The notes below the pieces were generated by a model. The model made no database searches and had not been told where the DNA came from. It saw only the letters and a list, made by a program, of their open reading frames with translations. A stretch of DNA of 30,515 bases. Source: Planctomycetota bacterium. Its GTDB lineage: Bacteria > Planctomycetota > Planctomycetia > Pirellulales > Pirellulaceae. Every line of letters begins with the position of its first letter. Positions within the stretch are counted from its first letter, which is position 1. Positions 15,663 through 24,648 of this stretch are shown here, in pieces. The translations under genes were made by a program, and so were the position numbers. Location: contig JAJDEH010000130.1 in NCBI GenBank assembly GCA_029259935.1, positions 1 through 30,515 of the forward strand. The letters run 5' to 3'.

Positions 15663-16743
15663 GGATCACCTCATGCCGCTGGGCCGTATCGACGTCGACA
15701 AAACAGGCGAACTTTCCAGACCCCGATCCGCCGCTGAGTCGCGGAATTTCCGTCTTGCAACGATCGACACGGTACGGGCAGCGAGGATGGAATGAACATC
15801 CCCCGCCGAGGTGAACAAGATCGGGCGGCTGTCCTTCGATCGCTTGCAACATGTGGCTGCCGTCTTCATCCCAGCGAGGCACGGATTCCAGCAAGCCCAT
15901 GGTGTAAGGGTGTCGCGGATGGGCATACAAATCGTGCACTTCGGCCTGCTCGACGATCTTGCCGGCGTACATCACATAGACGCGCTCGCAAATGTTGGCC
16001 ACCACGCCCAAATCGTGCGTGATCAAAATAATGGCCGTGCCTTGCTCCTGCTGCAGCTTCTTCATCAGCTCGAGCATTTGGGCTTGGATGGTGACATCCA
16101 GGGCGGTGGTCGGTTCGTCGGCGATTAGCACGTCGGGTTTGCAAGACAGCGCCATGGCAATCATGACCCGCTGCCGCATGCCGCCGGAAAACTGATGCGG
16201 GTATTCGAACACCCGTTCAGACGCGGATGGAATTCCGACCATTTCCAACATTTCAATCGCGTGCCTTGTGGCTTCTTCCTTGTCATGTCCTAGATGCAGC
16301 CGGGTGACTTCGGTCATCTGTTCTTCGATCGTCAGAAACGGGTTGAGCGCCGTCATCGGATCTTGAAAGATCATGGCGATATCGTTGCCGCGGATCTTGG
16401 CCAGTTCGCCCTGCGTGGCACCCACCAGTTCCTTCCCGCGATAAATCACGCTTCCGCCGGTGATTTTGCCGGGCGGCTGCGGAACCAGTCCCATCACCGC
16501 CAGATTGGTCACCGACTTGCCCGAACCGGATTCGCCGACCAGCCCCACGGTCTCGCCCGGGGCCAGATCAAACGACACTTCGTTGACGGCTTTGACAATC
16601 CCTTCATCGGTGCGAAATTCAACCTTGAGATCCTTAACGCGCAGCACCTTCTCCGACGACGAACCGCGCTGGCGTGGCGCGGCACCCACGTGGGCCTTTT
16701 TCTGTTGTTGCTTTCGTTTGTTGCGTCGTTTTTGTTTTGCCAC
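15655..16743 (-). CDS. oppD: Oligopeptide ABC transporter ATPase, OppD-like, with basic N-terminal extension
   Basis: The ATPase has about 362 residues from GTG 16743. Walker A is GESGSGKS (70-77); [12 protein letters not shown] is the signature, VLIADEP Walker B and ITHDL the H-loop. The C-terminus has the peptide-transporter extension with [14 protein letters not shown]. The first 30 residues are an odd Lys/Arg/Gln-rich extension ([14 protein letters not shown]) before the usual start of the domain ([11 protein letters not shown]). The alternative start is TTG 16785, whose TTGA overlaps the oppC stop and adds 14 residues with no family match. I prefer GTG because GGATT lies upstream of it, but this is not certain. 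It is fourth in the opp operon. Confidence 0.9.
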   Translation of the reverse strand: MAKQKRRNKRKQQQKKAHVGAAPRQRGSSSEKVLRVKDLKVEFRTDEGIVKAVNEVSFDLAPGETVGLVGESGSGKSVTNLAVMGLVPQPPGKITGGSVIYRGKELVGATQGELAKIRGNDIAMIFQDPMTALNPFLTIEEQMTEVTRLHLGHDKEEATRHAIEMLEMVGIPSASERVFEYPHQFSGGMRQRVMIAMALSCKPDVLIADEPTTALDVTIQAQMLELMKKLQQEQGTAIILITHDLGVVANICERVYVMYAGKIVEQAEVHDLYAHPRHPYTMGLLESVPRWDEDGSHMLQAIEGQPPDLVHLGGGCSFHPRCPYRVDRCKTEIPRLSGGSGSGKFACFVDVDTAQRHEVIHD

Positions 16744-16781
16744 GCTGAATCCAAATGCGATACGGTACGAGTTAATTCTTG

Positions 16782-18044
16782 TCAACGGTTTTTCAAACGT
16801 GGGTCCAGCGCATCACGCAGGCCGTCGCCCAGGAAATTGAGGGCGAACAGGGTCAGCGTTAAGACCAATCCCGGAAACAACACCAACCACCAGTAAATCT
16901 TGATCGGGGTAATGACCTTGATGCCTTCGTTGGCCAACTGCCCCCACGAAACGTCCGGCGGCTCGACTCCCAAGCCCAGGAACGACAAAAACGCCTCGAA
17001 CAACATGACGGCTGGAATCGTGAGCGTCAAATAGACGATCACGATGCCCATCACGTTGGGAATCAGATGCCGAAAGATGATCCGCCATTGGCTGGCCCCG
17101 ATCGTTTTGGCGGCGTCGATGAATTGCTCGTTCTTCAGCGAGATAACTTGTCCCCGCACCACGCGGGCCATCGTCAACCAATAGATCGCCCCGATGATGA
17201 TGAAGAACGCGACAATCTGGTTGATGCCAAACTTCGCCATTTCTATTTTTACTTGGTCGTCCCGTAAGATGGTGATGATGAAAATGACGACAAAGATGAA
17301 CGGAATCGAATACATAATATCGACAATTCGCATCATGATGCTGTCGGTTCGGCCTCCAAGGTAGCCCGCCGTTGCACCGTAGCTGACGCCAATCACCAGC
17401 GATACGAAAGTGGCTACCAGCCCGACCATCAACGATATGCGCGCACCCCAGAAAATGCGTGCCAAAACGTCCCGCCCCAAGGCGTCGGTTCCGCAAATGG
17501 AGGGAATGCACCACTCGCCAAAAATCGCCAATCGCATTCGAATGAGCGGACGGACAAGGAAGTTTGGCTTTAGCCAAAGCTGTCCAAAGGGATGTTGACG
17601 CTCGCGGTTGTCGAGTGCCGCCTGGGCCTTGTCCTTCTCGACTTTCGTCTCGGCATCCGCCAAGTTCTGCCGGAAACGCGCAACGTCGGTCTCATATTTC
17701 TCCAATTCTTTCACGAGCGACCCTTGCTCGAAACGCAGTCCTTCACGTTGGCCCAGATAGATTGGAGTCGTCGAAGGTGGCAGAAACTTTCGTAGCTTGA
17801 GGTCTTTGTCGATCGGCGACTGAAGCGGAAGTGCCGGGGTCAAGATGGCCAGCAGTCCGACGGTGGTTAGAAAGTAGAGCGAGATCATGGCCGCCCAACT
17901 CTTCCGCAACCTACGCCAGGCATCTTGCCACAACGAAACGCCTCGTATGCCCTCGGCCTCCTTCAATAGCTGCTGAAACCGCTCGGGGCTCTCTTTACCC
18001 GCTGGCGTCGGCGGCTGTCGTTGTTGATCGTGCGACTCGGTCAT
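16782..18044 (-). CDS. oppC: Oligopeptide ABC transporter permease, OppC-like, with large periplasmic insertion
   Basis: The inner-membrane permease has 420 residues. It has the usual OppC layout: N-terminal amphipathic stretch, TM1 (about 53-73), the conserved GTDALGRDVLARI (185-197), five further membrane helices, and the ATPase-contact EAA loop (about GASQWRIIFRHLIPN). Typical OppC proteins have about 300 residues. Here about 100 extra residues (about 75-175) sit between TM1 and GTDALGRD, including a charged, likely coiled-coil segment (about 108-148, SLVKELEKYETDVARF). This places the insert in the periplasm. The start overlaps the oppB stop as TAATG. The family is secure and the insertion is unusual. 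Confidence 0.92.
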   Translation of the reverse strand: MTESHDQQRQPPTPAGKESPERFQQLLKEAEGIRGVSLWQDAWRRLRKSWAAMISLYFLTTVGLLAILTPALPLQSPIDKDLKLRKFLPPSTTPIYLGQREGLRFEQGSLVKELEKYETDVARFRQNLADAETKVEKDKAQAALDNRERQHPFGQLWLKPNFLVRPLIRMRLAIFGEWCIPSICGTDALGRDVLARIFWGARISLMVGLVATFVSLVIGVSYGATAGYLGGRTDSIMMRIVDIMYSIPFIFVVIFIITILRDDQVKIEMAKFGINQIVAFFIIIGAIYWLTMARVVRGQVISLKNEQFIDAAKTIGASQWRIIFRHLIPNVMGIVIVYLTLTIPAVMLFEAFLSFLGLGVEPPDVSWGQLANEGIKVITPIKIYWWLVLFPGLVLTLTLFALNFLGDGLRDALDPRLKNR

Positions 18045-18976
18045 TAGCGTTCCGCGAGTTTCACTCTAGGGTCAATCACGGCGTAGGAGATATCGACCAG
18101 AGTATTCATGACAAAAAGCAACACCGTATAAACCAGCACCATGCCCGTCGCCAGTGTGTAATCCCGATTGAAAGCCGCGTCGATGAAATGGCTTCCCATA
18201 CCGGGCAACAGAAAAATCCGTTCCAGCACTAATGAACCGGTCAAGATTCCCGCCGTCGCGGGCCCCAGATAGGAGACCACGGGCAGAATCGCGCCTCGCA
18301 GCGCGTGGCGCATGATGACGCGCCGCTCGCTCAGCCCTTTGGCATAAGCGGTACGTATGTAGTCGCGGCTCAGCACCTCCATCATGCCGGCTCGTGTCAA
18401 GCGGGCGATGTAGGCGGCAAACGGCGCGGCCAAACAGAGGGAAGGCAGGATAATCTGACGAACGCTTCCCCAGCCGCCAGCCGGGACAAGGTGTAACTGA
18501 AATACAACGACGATGACCGCCAGGCTGGCCAGCACGAAATTCGGCACGGCAATCCCCACCGTCGCCAGCACCATCATGCCGACGTCGTAGACCGAGTGAC
18601 GCCGAACCGCAGAAACGACGCCCGCGGACATGCCGAGCGCCACGGCAAACACCAGTGAGAAAATGCCCAGTGATGCCGATACGGGAAATCCTTGCGCGAT
18701 GATCTCGTTGACGGTAAAGTCTTCGTTTTTATAGCTTGGTCGTAGATCCAACTTCGCTACGTCCAGCAAATAGTCGCTGTATTGTTTGTACAGCGGGTCA
18801 TTCAGCTTGAACTTGATTTTCAGATTCCGTTCAATGGCCGGCGGCATGCTGCGTTCGTCGCTGTAAGGCCCACCGGGCACGGCCCGCATCAGGAAGAAGC
18901 AAACGGTGAAGATGATCCACAGCGTGGCCACCAGCCAGAGGAACCGCTTGCCTAAAAACCACAGTAGAGTCATCAA
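18044..18976 (-). CDS. oppB: Oligopeptide ABC transporter permease, OppB-like
   Basis: The 310-residue inner-membrane permease has TM1 at about 8-30 (FLWLVATLWIIFTVCFFLM), a periplasmic region, then five membrane helices. The EAA-like loop is at about 205-225 (YIRTAYAKGLSERRVI), and the OppB-type ending (LPGMGSHFIDAAFNRDY, then DISYAVIDPRVKL) is present. Length is normal. It follows oppA by 37 bases and overlaps oppC by one base. With OppC it forms the peptide channel across the inner membrane. Confidence 0.93.
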   Translation of the reverse strand: MMTLLWFLGKRFLWLVATLWIIFTVCFFLMRAVPGGPYSDERSMPPAIERNLKIKFKLNDPLYKQYSDYLLDVAKLDLRPSYKNEDFTVNEIIAQGFPVSASLGIFSLVFAVALGMSAGVVSAVRRHSVYDVGMMVLATVGIAVPNFVLASLAVIVVVFQLHLVPAGGWGSVRQIILPSLCLAAPFAAYIARLTRAGMMEVLSRDYIRTAYAKGLSERRVIMRHALRGAILPVVSYLGPATAGILTGSLVLERIFLLPGMGSHFIDAAFNRDYTLATGMVLVYTVLLFVMNTLVDISYAVIDPRVKLAER

Positions 18977-19013
18977 AAATCCTTCGCCGCCAGCCGCTCA
19001 CCAGCTTGGCGCA

Positions 19014-21119
19014 TTAACGCTCGACACGCAGTAAGTGCAAGGGGTGCAGGTCCTGAATGTTGGGGTAGAATCCCTTCACATCCTGATGGACCATATTGGT
19101 TCTGAAATAGTAGTAGATGGGCACGATTGGCTGTTCATCCATCAAAATGGCCTCGGCTTGCTCCATGATTCGCAGCCGTTTTTCGCCGTCGGTTTCCTGA
19201 GCCGCCTTAGCGATCAATTTATCATAGGCCGGGCTGCTCCAGCCCGTTTCATTGTTGTCGCCATCGGTGATCCACATATCGAGAAAGGTATTGGGGTCTG
19301 GATAATCGCCGACCCAGCCGGCGCGGGCCACCGAGTATTTCTGCATGTGCATCGTGTCTAGATACGACTGCCATTCCATATTGACCAGTCCCACATCCAG
19401 ACCCAGATTGTTCTTCCATTGTTGCTGAATGACCTCGGCAATATCGCGATGCCTCTCAAGAGTGTTGTAAACGATTTCGATCTTTGGCATTCGCTTACCC
19501 TCGCGGGCATACTTGGACTTTGCCAGTTCCGCTTTCGCCATTTCGATGTCGAACAGGTTGCAAAATTGCGGAGTGTACCCCGGCAGTCCCGGCGGGACGA
19601 CGCTCCGCGCGGGTTGCTCGCCGGCTTGCGTCACGGTGTCGCAAATGAGTTGTTTGTCGATCGACATATTCAGCGCGCGACGAACGTGAATGTCATCCAG
19701 TGGCGGCTTGTTCACGTTTAGCCGGTAGAAATAACATATGAGCGACGGAGACCCATAAAAGTCCTCTCTTTTCTTCAACTCCGGCATGATCGAGACGGGC
19801 AGGTTCGTGGTCCACTCAATCTGTCCATTGAGGTACATGTTCAAGCTGGTCGTTTCTGACTGGATGGCCAGGGCGTCGACAATATCGAGCCGCACGACCT
19901 TCTTATTCCAATAGTGGGGGTTGCGTACCAGCCGCAAGCGATCGCGAATGCGGCGGAACTCGACCTTGAATGGACCATTGCAGACGAGATTTTCGGGCTT
20001 CGTCCATTTCGGAACGCCGTGCTCCTCGATGCAAGTCCGATTGACGGGATAGAGCGGATAGAATGCGACCAGATCGAGAAAGAACGGAGTGCGGTTCATC
20101 AACTGAACCACGAGTGTCTGATCATCCTTGGCGCGAATCCCCACTTGGCTGTCAAAATCGAACAGCAGATTACGGATTGTTTCAACCTCGCCGGTGAATT
20201 CCACTTCGCTGAAATCGGAACCGGCGTCTGTTTCGGCGTCTGTTACATTGGTTGTTTCCCTGTTCGATGTTGCTTCGCTTTCCGCGTCCTTTTCGGGCAC
20301 GCGTTGAAATTCAAATTTTGCCAGGTCTTCTGTTAGTTTTCTACTGAACGCCTTCAGTTCGCCACGTTGTTGCCAATCAATCTCGCCATCAATTTCCGGC
20401 TTGATCTCAACGACAAAGACCCACTGGTCTTTCCATTCCAGTTCCTTGTCGCTTCGTTTGTTTTTATCCTTAATACCATCTAGGTCCGGTTTGGGAGGCT
20501 GGCCAATTTGCCGCACAACTCCGCGCGACATGGTCCCATGCGGAAACGTTTGTTCCGGATCTGGCCGGTCGTTCAGTTCGACTTCGACGCGATCGCCTAC
20601 ATCAACTTCGCTGCTATTAAACTTGTGTGCCCCTTCCACGTAGAGTGTGAGTTGATAGGCGTAACGTGAGGCGGTCTCGGGGTGCAACATGCGTCGCCAG
20701 GACCAAACAAAGTCGTGCGCCGTGACTGGTTCGCCGTTCGACCAAGCGGCTTCTTTGCGGATTTTGAAAGTGTAGGTCTTGCCGTCTTCGGAAAGCTCGT
20801 AGCTTTCCGCCATCGCCGGAACGAGTTTCATGGGGACGTTGCCGTCCGCTTCGGGGGTCGGGAATTGCGTGATGTTCCCCTCGTCGTCGAATTCCATTCC
20901 GTCAGGATGGTTTCGATAGAGTCCTTCAAAGATCGCGTTGATGATCCGGCCCTCGGGAACTCCTGTTGCCTTGGGGGGATCGACCGTCTTGACCTCATCA
21001 CCGTTGTTGAACGTAAAGTCCGCCTTGGGCAGCGTGCCGAAAGAAATGGCCCACAAGACAGCTAGCAGCGCCACGCCGAAAACGATGTAGGGAAAGGCGT
21101 CGCGGATTTGACGATTCAT
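19014..21119 (-). CDS. oppA: Peptide ABC transporter substrate-binding protein, OppA-like, membrane-anchored with large insertion
   Basis: The protein has 701 residues from ATG 21119 (GGTGA lies upstream). The frame opens earlier, but those 45 codons do not look coding. Residues 11-29 (YIVFGVALLAVLWAISFG) form an N-terminal anchor without a lipobox. Family 5 substrate-binding motifs follow: NNGDEVKTVDP, IFEGLYR, AESYELSEDGKTYTFKIR, then NGPFKVE, RRALNMSID and ARAGWVGDYPDPNTFLD. Typical OppA proteins have about 520-540 residues. About 150 extra residues (about 172-325) split the first lobe; they are acidic and low-complexity around 275-305. It would deliver peptides to OppBC and starts the operon. 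Family is secure; the ligand is unknown. Confidence 0.93.
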   Translation of the reverse strand: MNRQIRDAFPYIVFGVALLAVLWAISFGTLPKADFTFNNGDEVKTVDPPKATGVPEGRIINAIFEGLYRNHPDGMEFDDEGNITQFPTPEADGNVPMKLVPAMAESYELSEDGKTYTFKIRKEAAWSNGEPVTAHDFVWSWRRMLHPETASRYAYQLTLYVEGAHKFNSSEVDVGDRVEVELNDRPDPEQTFPHGTMSRGVVRQIGQPPKPDLDGIKDKNKRSDKELEWKDQWVFVVEIKPEIDGEIDWQQRGELKAFSRKLTEDLAKFEFQRVPEKDAESEATSNRETTNVTDAETDAGSDFSEVEFTGEVETIRNLLFDFDSQVGIRAKDDQTLVVQLMNRTPFFLDLVAFYPLYPVNRTCIEEHGVPKWTKPENLVCNGPFKVEFRRIRDRLRLVRNPHYWNKKVVRLDIVDALAIQSETTSLNMYLNGQIEWTTNLPVSIMPELKKREDFYGSPSLICYFYRLNVNKPPLDDIHVRRALNMSIDKQLICDTVTQAGEQPARSVVPPGLPGYTPQFCNLFDIEMAKAELAKSKYAREGKRMPKIEIVYNTLERHRDIAEVIQQQWKNNLGLDVGLVNMEWQSYLDTMHMQKYSVARAGWVGDYPDPNTFLDMWITDGDNNETGWSSPAYDKLIAKAAQETDGEKRLRIMEQAEAILMDEQPIVPIYYYFRTNMVHQDVKGFYPNIQDLHPLHLLRVER

Positions 21120-21178
21120 CAGTGCTTCACCCGGGCTTAACACGAACCATGGAGAAAACTTACAGCTCCACCGCGAAT

Positions 21179-21207
21179 ATCCTATGGCCGACTTGGGAGC
21201 GAGGCAA
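21179..21207 (-). promoter_or_regulatory. Possible opp operon promoter
   Basis: Read on the minus strand, TTGCCT (21207-21202) and TAGGAT (21184-21179) are spaced by 17 bases, each matching four of six consensus bases. The predicted mRNA start is about 55 bases upstream of the oppA ATG. The -35 element lies inside one copy of a 14-bp direct repeat. Confidence 0.3.
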
Positions 21208-21211
21208 CCAT
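21198..21211 (+). repeat. 14-bp direct repeat, copy 1 (upstream of oppA)
   Basis: The sequence agcgaggcaaccat is identical to a copy 310 bases to the right. This copy covers the predicted -35 of the opp promoter. Confidence 0.7.
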
Positions 21212-21308
21212 AGTAGGAATGAGGGTGCCACACGTCCCAGGATCTACCATCCACTACTCGCGGCCCTCTGGAATTGCCGAAAGAAAACGGTGAATCTCTC
21301 AGTTTTCA

Positions 21309-21338
21309 TTGCCACACGAGAGCACTTACAGTTACAAT
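21309..21338 (+). promoter_or_regulatory. Probable sigma70-type promoter for the ArsR-family gene
   Basis: TTGCCA (21309-21314) and TACAAT (21333-21338) each match five of six consensus bases, with an 18-base spacer. It would give a leader of about 175 bases before the ArsR-family start at 21520. It is the best promoter-like pair I found in the window. Confidence 0.45.
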
Positions 21339-21507
21339 ATCTTGCGTAAGTCGCTGAGTACATTGGGTGTGTTTTTGATCAACCCACATTCGTGGAACGC
21401 CCCTTGAGCCAGTGCAAGTTTTCGTTCTTATCAGATTGGGGAACGCCTAGGCGATCGATTTCTTAGATCCCCTGAAAGCGCCCGACAAAAAAACTAACAG
21501 TCAGACT

Positions 21508-21521
21508 AGCGAGGCAACCAT
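21508..21521 (+). repeat. 14-bp direct repeat, copy 2 (overlapping the ArsR-family start)
   Basis: This is an identical copy of agcgaggcaaccat. Here GAGG serves as the ribosome binding site, and the final AT is the start of ATG 21520. Confidence 0.7.
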
Positions 21522-21960
21522 GGCGGAGGTTTTGCTCGACCCAAACAAGGAACAGGGGAAGTCGACAATGCTTCAAAACGAACAGATTGTCGGGGACACG
21601 GATGTGCAACAGTTACCCGACTCGGTGGCCGAGAATCTCGTGCAACTCTTTAAGTTGTTTTCCGACGAGACACGGCTGCGGATCCTGCATTTTTTGATGC
21701 AACGCGAGGAATTGAACGTGCGGACGTTGTGCCGATTCCTCGATCAAAGCCAGCCGGCCGTCAGCCATCATTTGGCCTTGCTGAAAAGCGCGGGCCTGAT
21801 TCACTGTCGCCGCGACGGGAAACACAATTTCTATCGAATTGTGTCCGACCGATTCCAGCAGTTTGTCGAACTGATCTTCGAGTCGACGCCACGGGAAGCG
21901 AGCAACATCTGCTTTAAGACGTTCTCGCTTAGCTATAAGCCGCTTTCCGGCTCAGCTTGA
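21520..21960 (+). CDS. ArsR/SmtB-family winged-helix transcriptional regulator
   Basis: The 146-residue protein has a helix-turn-helix at about residues 67-91 (RTLCRFLDQSQPAVSHHLALLKSAG) preceded by LFKLFSDETRLRILHFL, which is diagnostic of the family. The beta wing follows (LIHCRRDGKHNFYRI). The classical ELCVC metal-binding motif is not present; Cys71, Cys96 and Cys131 are scattered, so the signal sensed is unknown. ATG 21520 has GAGG at a good distance. ATG 21568 (Met17), with GGGGAAG upstream, is a possible shorter start. It is divergent from the opp operon, so control of peptide uptake is a reasonable inference. Confidence 0.87.
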   Translation: MAEVLLDPNKEQGKSTMLQNEQIVGDTDVQQLPDSVAENLVQLFKLFSDETRLRILHFLMQREELNVRTLCRFLDQSQPAVSHHLALLKSAGLIHCRRDGKHNFYRIVSDRFQQFVELIFESTPREASNICFKTFSLSYKPLSGSA

Positions 21961-21985
21961 CGATCGGATCGGGAACGTCCGCCGC

Positions 21986-22021
21986 GCTCCCTTGGCGAGG
22001 ATCCGTCCAAAGCCAAGGAGC
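21986..22021. terminator. Hairpin between convergent ArsR and protease genes
   Basis: GCTCC(C)TTGGC (21986-21996) pairs with GCCAAGGAGC (22012-22021) with a single bulged base around a 15-base loop. It sits between two convergent stops (21960 and 22045), as expected for a shared terminator. Neither side has a T-tract, so termination efficiency is uncertain. Confidence 0.45.
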
Positions 22022-22044
22022 CTGCTGACGCATGACGCGACCCG

Positions 22045-24648
22045 TCATTTGATGAACGTAAACTCATGCGTTTCGAGCTGATCGGACTCGGACACGTAGC
22101 CCGCATCGTCGACCACCACGAAGTCTTCTTCCTTGTTTTTGTCGTACACCACGCCGCTGGTTTGTCCTTCGGCCCAGATACGGAACTTCCGACCGTGAAT
22201 CTTGAAGTCGCCGTTCATCAGCGGCGCTTTGTCGCCCGGTTGGAAGGTGAACCATAGCGCCCGATCCATGCTCGGATACCAGCGGAAACTACCATCCGGG
22301 CTCGTTGTGTAATACTGCAGGAATACTTTCAGCGGTTCGCCGGCTCGATTGGAAACGGTCAGATACTTCGTGCTGAACTTGCGGTACTGGTCGGGTGCCA
22401 ATTCCACCGACTTCTCACGATCCCGTTTTGCCGCCGCCGAGTTGCCTTCGGCGTCGTGGGCTCGACCGCGTAGGTCGTAGGCGTCGGCGCTGGCCTCCAG
22501 TTCGATCGACTTCGTCAAATCGGTGACCGCTTGAGCGTGATTGCCGTACTCAAAGGCCGAGTTGCCTCGGTTGTACCAGTACACCGCGACGTTGGGATTG
22601 AGATCGCTGGCCTTGGCAAAGTTCATATAGGCCGTGCGAAAGTCCTTGGCTTCAAAAAAGATGACGCCCATGTCGTTGTATAAGTCGTCATTCGACTCGT
22701 CCAGTTGAATGGCCGCCAACAGATCCTTGGCGGCATCTTGATAGCGTTCCAGCAGGCGAAAGGCGTCGGCCCGGTTTTCCAAATAAACCGGATCGCGCGG
22801 GCGCCGCTGAATCGCCTCGCCGTAGGCCTTGGCCGCCATCTCGTAGCTTCCTTCAGCCAGCCAGGCGTTGCCGGCCAAATTAAAGTATTCCGGGTTTTGC
22901 GGGTCGAGTTTGAACGCGGCATCAATGGATTGAATGGCTTCCTGATAGCGTTCGAGCTGCGTCAGCACATGGGCCCGGTTAGCATGTGCCTGGGGGTGTT
23001 TGGCGTTTGCCACGATAGCGCGGTCCAAGTCACTCAGCGCGGCTTCGTACTGTTCCGTTTCCGAATAGGCATCGCCGCGGTCGGTGTACAGTTCGGCCAT
23101 TTCTTCCTTGTCGGTACAACTGCGAATCGAGAACGTCAGATCGTCGATCGCTTTCTCGTAGTTGCCCTGTTCCAATTCGATCGTCGCCCGCCCGCGGTAG
23201 GCGTACAGCATCGTCGGGTCAAGCTTGATCGCCGTGTTGAACTCGGACATCGCCGTATCCGTGTCGCCCTTTTGATAAAACGTCCAGCCACGCGACGAAA
23301 TGGCGTAGCTGTGCTTGGGATCTTTGCGAAGCACGGAAGTAAAGTCAGCCAAACATTGGTCGTAACGGCCTGCTTCATAGTGCTGTTCGCCGCGCGACAC
23401 GAACTGATCGACGGTCGTTGGTTCAGCCAACGGCATCGTTTCGTTTAAAAAGGAACGCACTTCCGAAAGGTCGATGTACATGCTGACCGAGCGCGCCGTG
23501 GCCATGTGTCCTTCGACGACGGCCACCAGTTCGCCGGCGTCGTTCAGGATCGGACCGCCACTGTTGCCCTTGTTGGTTTGCATGTCGGCTTCGACCGTTT
23601 GGGCTCGAAAGCCCGAAGCCAAATGCCGGCGATAGACCGCGCGAACAAAGCCCTGCGTGTAAATCCACAGTCCTTCACTGCCGGCCGGGATGCCTCCCAG
23701 CGAATGCAACCGCTCACCGATTTCGGTGCTGCGTGGTGCCAGCGAAAGTTGTTGCACATTGGCGGGCAGCGATTCGGCTTGAAGCAGTGCCAGGTCCCGC
23801 TTCTTGTCGCCGTAGACCACTTTCAATTGGATCGGCCGGACGTTGTTCAAATAATGCTTCACATCATGGACGAGCCGTCCGTCGCGATGGTCCGGAAAGT
23901 AGGCCTGGAACTTCTTGATCGCTCCAAAGCTGGAATCGTGTCCACCGACGTTCGCCACGTGGTCGTTCGTGACCAGCAGGCGGCGTTCTTTGTCCACTAT
24001 CCAGGCCGTGCCGCTCCAAGTTCTTCCATTCTCGTCAGCACCTTCCACATAAGCGGTGCTTCTGAGCAATCGGTCGATGACTTCGCGGCGCGCCATCGGA
24101 TTGGCGGGCTTTTGATCGCTGCGATTTCGATCCGTGGTGCTCGTCGTGGTGTCGGCGGGCGGGCGAGCGGTCTCGGCGGGGACTTGGCTGCTCGCCTTGT
24201 CAGCAACAATCCGAAACGGATAGCTGCCCAGATCAGCGTCGTTAAAGAAAAAGTGGGCACGATAATCGGTGCCTACGGGAAAGTCGGATTTGGGCGTGAG
24301 CGAAAACAGCCCATATGGTTTGTAATCCTTCGGCACATCGCGGCCGCTCAGCTCGGCAAGATCGAGGGCGACCTCGGTAATTTTCTGCTGCTGATAGTAA
24401 AACTCGCACCTTAGTTTTCCCGAAGTCGGGCGGCTGTTCAGCGACGCTTTGACGCGGATTTTCTCGGTGGGGAAAAATTCGTTGCCTGGCTTAAGGGGCT
24501 GATCCGCGTTGTCGAACTCGCGGGCGAAAACGACGTCGGTCAGTTTCACCGGGTCGTCGGCGGCGGCGAGGTGGGAAAGAGAAGGGGCGGCGAGAGTCGT
24601 CAGAATATAGAAAATCAAGGTCGAGGCGCGTCGAAGCGATCTTGGCAT
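22045..24648 (-). CDS. Exported trypsin-like serine protease with TPR array and unrecognised C-terminal domain
   Basis: The protein has 867 residues from ATG 24648, which has GGAGAG in good position; an upstream frame start lacks this. The signal peptide ends near residue 30 (LAAADD). Residues about 35-150 form a beta-rich domain I cannot name. A Ser/Thr/Pro linker leads to an S1/HtrA-type protease at about 195-405 with H230 (VTNDHV), D285 (KKRDLALL) and S363 (GNSGGPI), so the triad appears complete. About ten TPR repeats follow (about 415-745, e.g. ALSDLDRAIVANAKHPQAHANRAH). The last 115 residues, rich in Trp, Tyr and Phe, match no domain I know. No PDZ is seen. It should act outside the cytoplasm, with the TPRs presenting partners or substrates. 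It is divergent from the TIR-VWA operon. Confidence 0.88.
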   Translation of the reverse strand: MPRSLRRASTLIFYILTTLAAPSLSHLAAADDPVKLTDVVFAREFDNADQPLKPGNEFFPTEKIRVKASLNSRPTSGKLRCEFYYQQQKITEVALDLAELSGRDVPKDYKPYGLFSLTPKSDFPVGTDYRAHFFFNDADLGSYPFRIVADKASSQVPAETARPPADTTTSTTDRNRSDQKPANPMARREVIDRLLRSTAYVEGADENGRTWSGTAWIVDKERRLLVTNDHVANVGGHDSSFGAIKKFQAYFPDHRDGRLVHDVKHYLNNVRPIQLKVVYGDKKRDLALLQAESLPANVQQLSLAPRSTEIGERLHSLGGIPAGSEGLWIYTQGFVRAVYRRHLASGFRAQTVEADMQTNKGNSGGPILNDAGELVAVVEGHMATARSVSMYIDLSEVRSFLNETMPLAEPTTVDQFVSRGEQHYEAGRYDQCLADFTSVLRKDPKHSYAISSRGWTFYQKGDTDTAMSEFNTAIKLDPTMLYAYRGRATIELEQGNYEKAIDDLTFSIRSCTDKEEMAELYTDRGDAYSETEQYEAALSDLDRAIVANAKHPQAHANRAHVLTQLERYQEAIQSIDAAFKLDPQNPEYFNLAGNAWLAEGSYEMAAKAYGEAIQRRPRDPVYLENRADAFRLLERYQDAAKDLLAAIQLDESNDDLYNDMGVIFFEAKDFRTAYMNFAKASDLNPNVAVYWYNRGNSAFEYGNHAQAVTDLTKSIELEASADAYDLRGRAHDAEGNSAAAKRDREKSVELAPDQYRKFSTKYLTVSNRAGEPLKVFLQYYTTSPDGSFRWYPSMDRALWFTFQPGDKAPLMNGDFKIHGRKFRIWAEGQTSGVVYDKNKEEDFVVVDDAGYVSESDQLETHEFTFIK

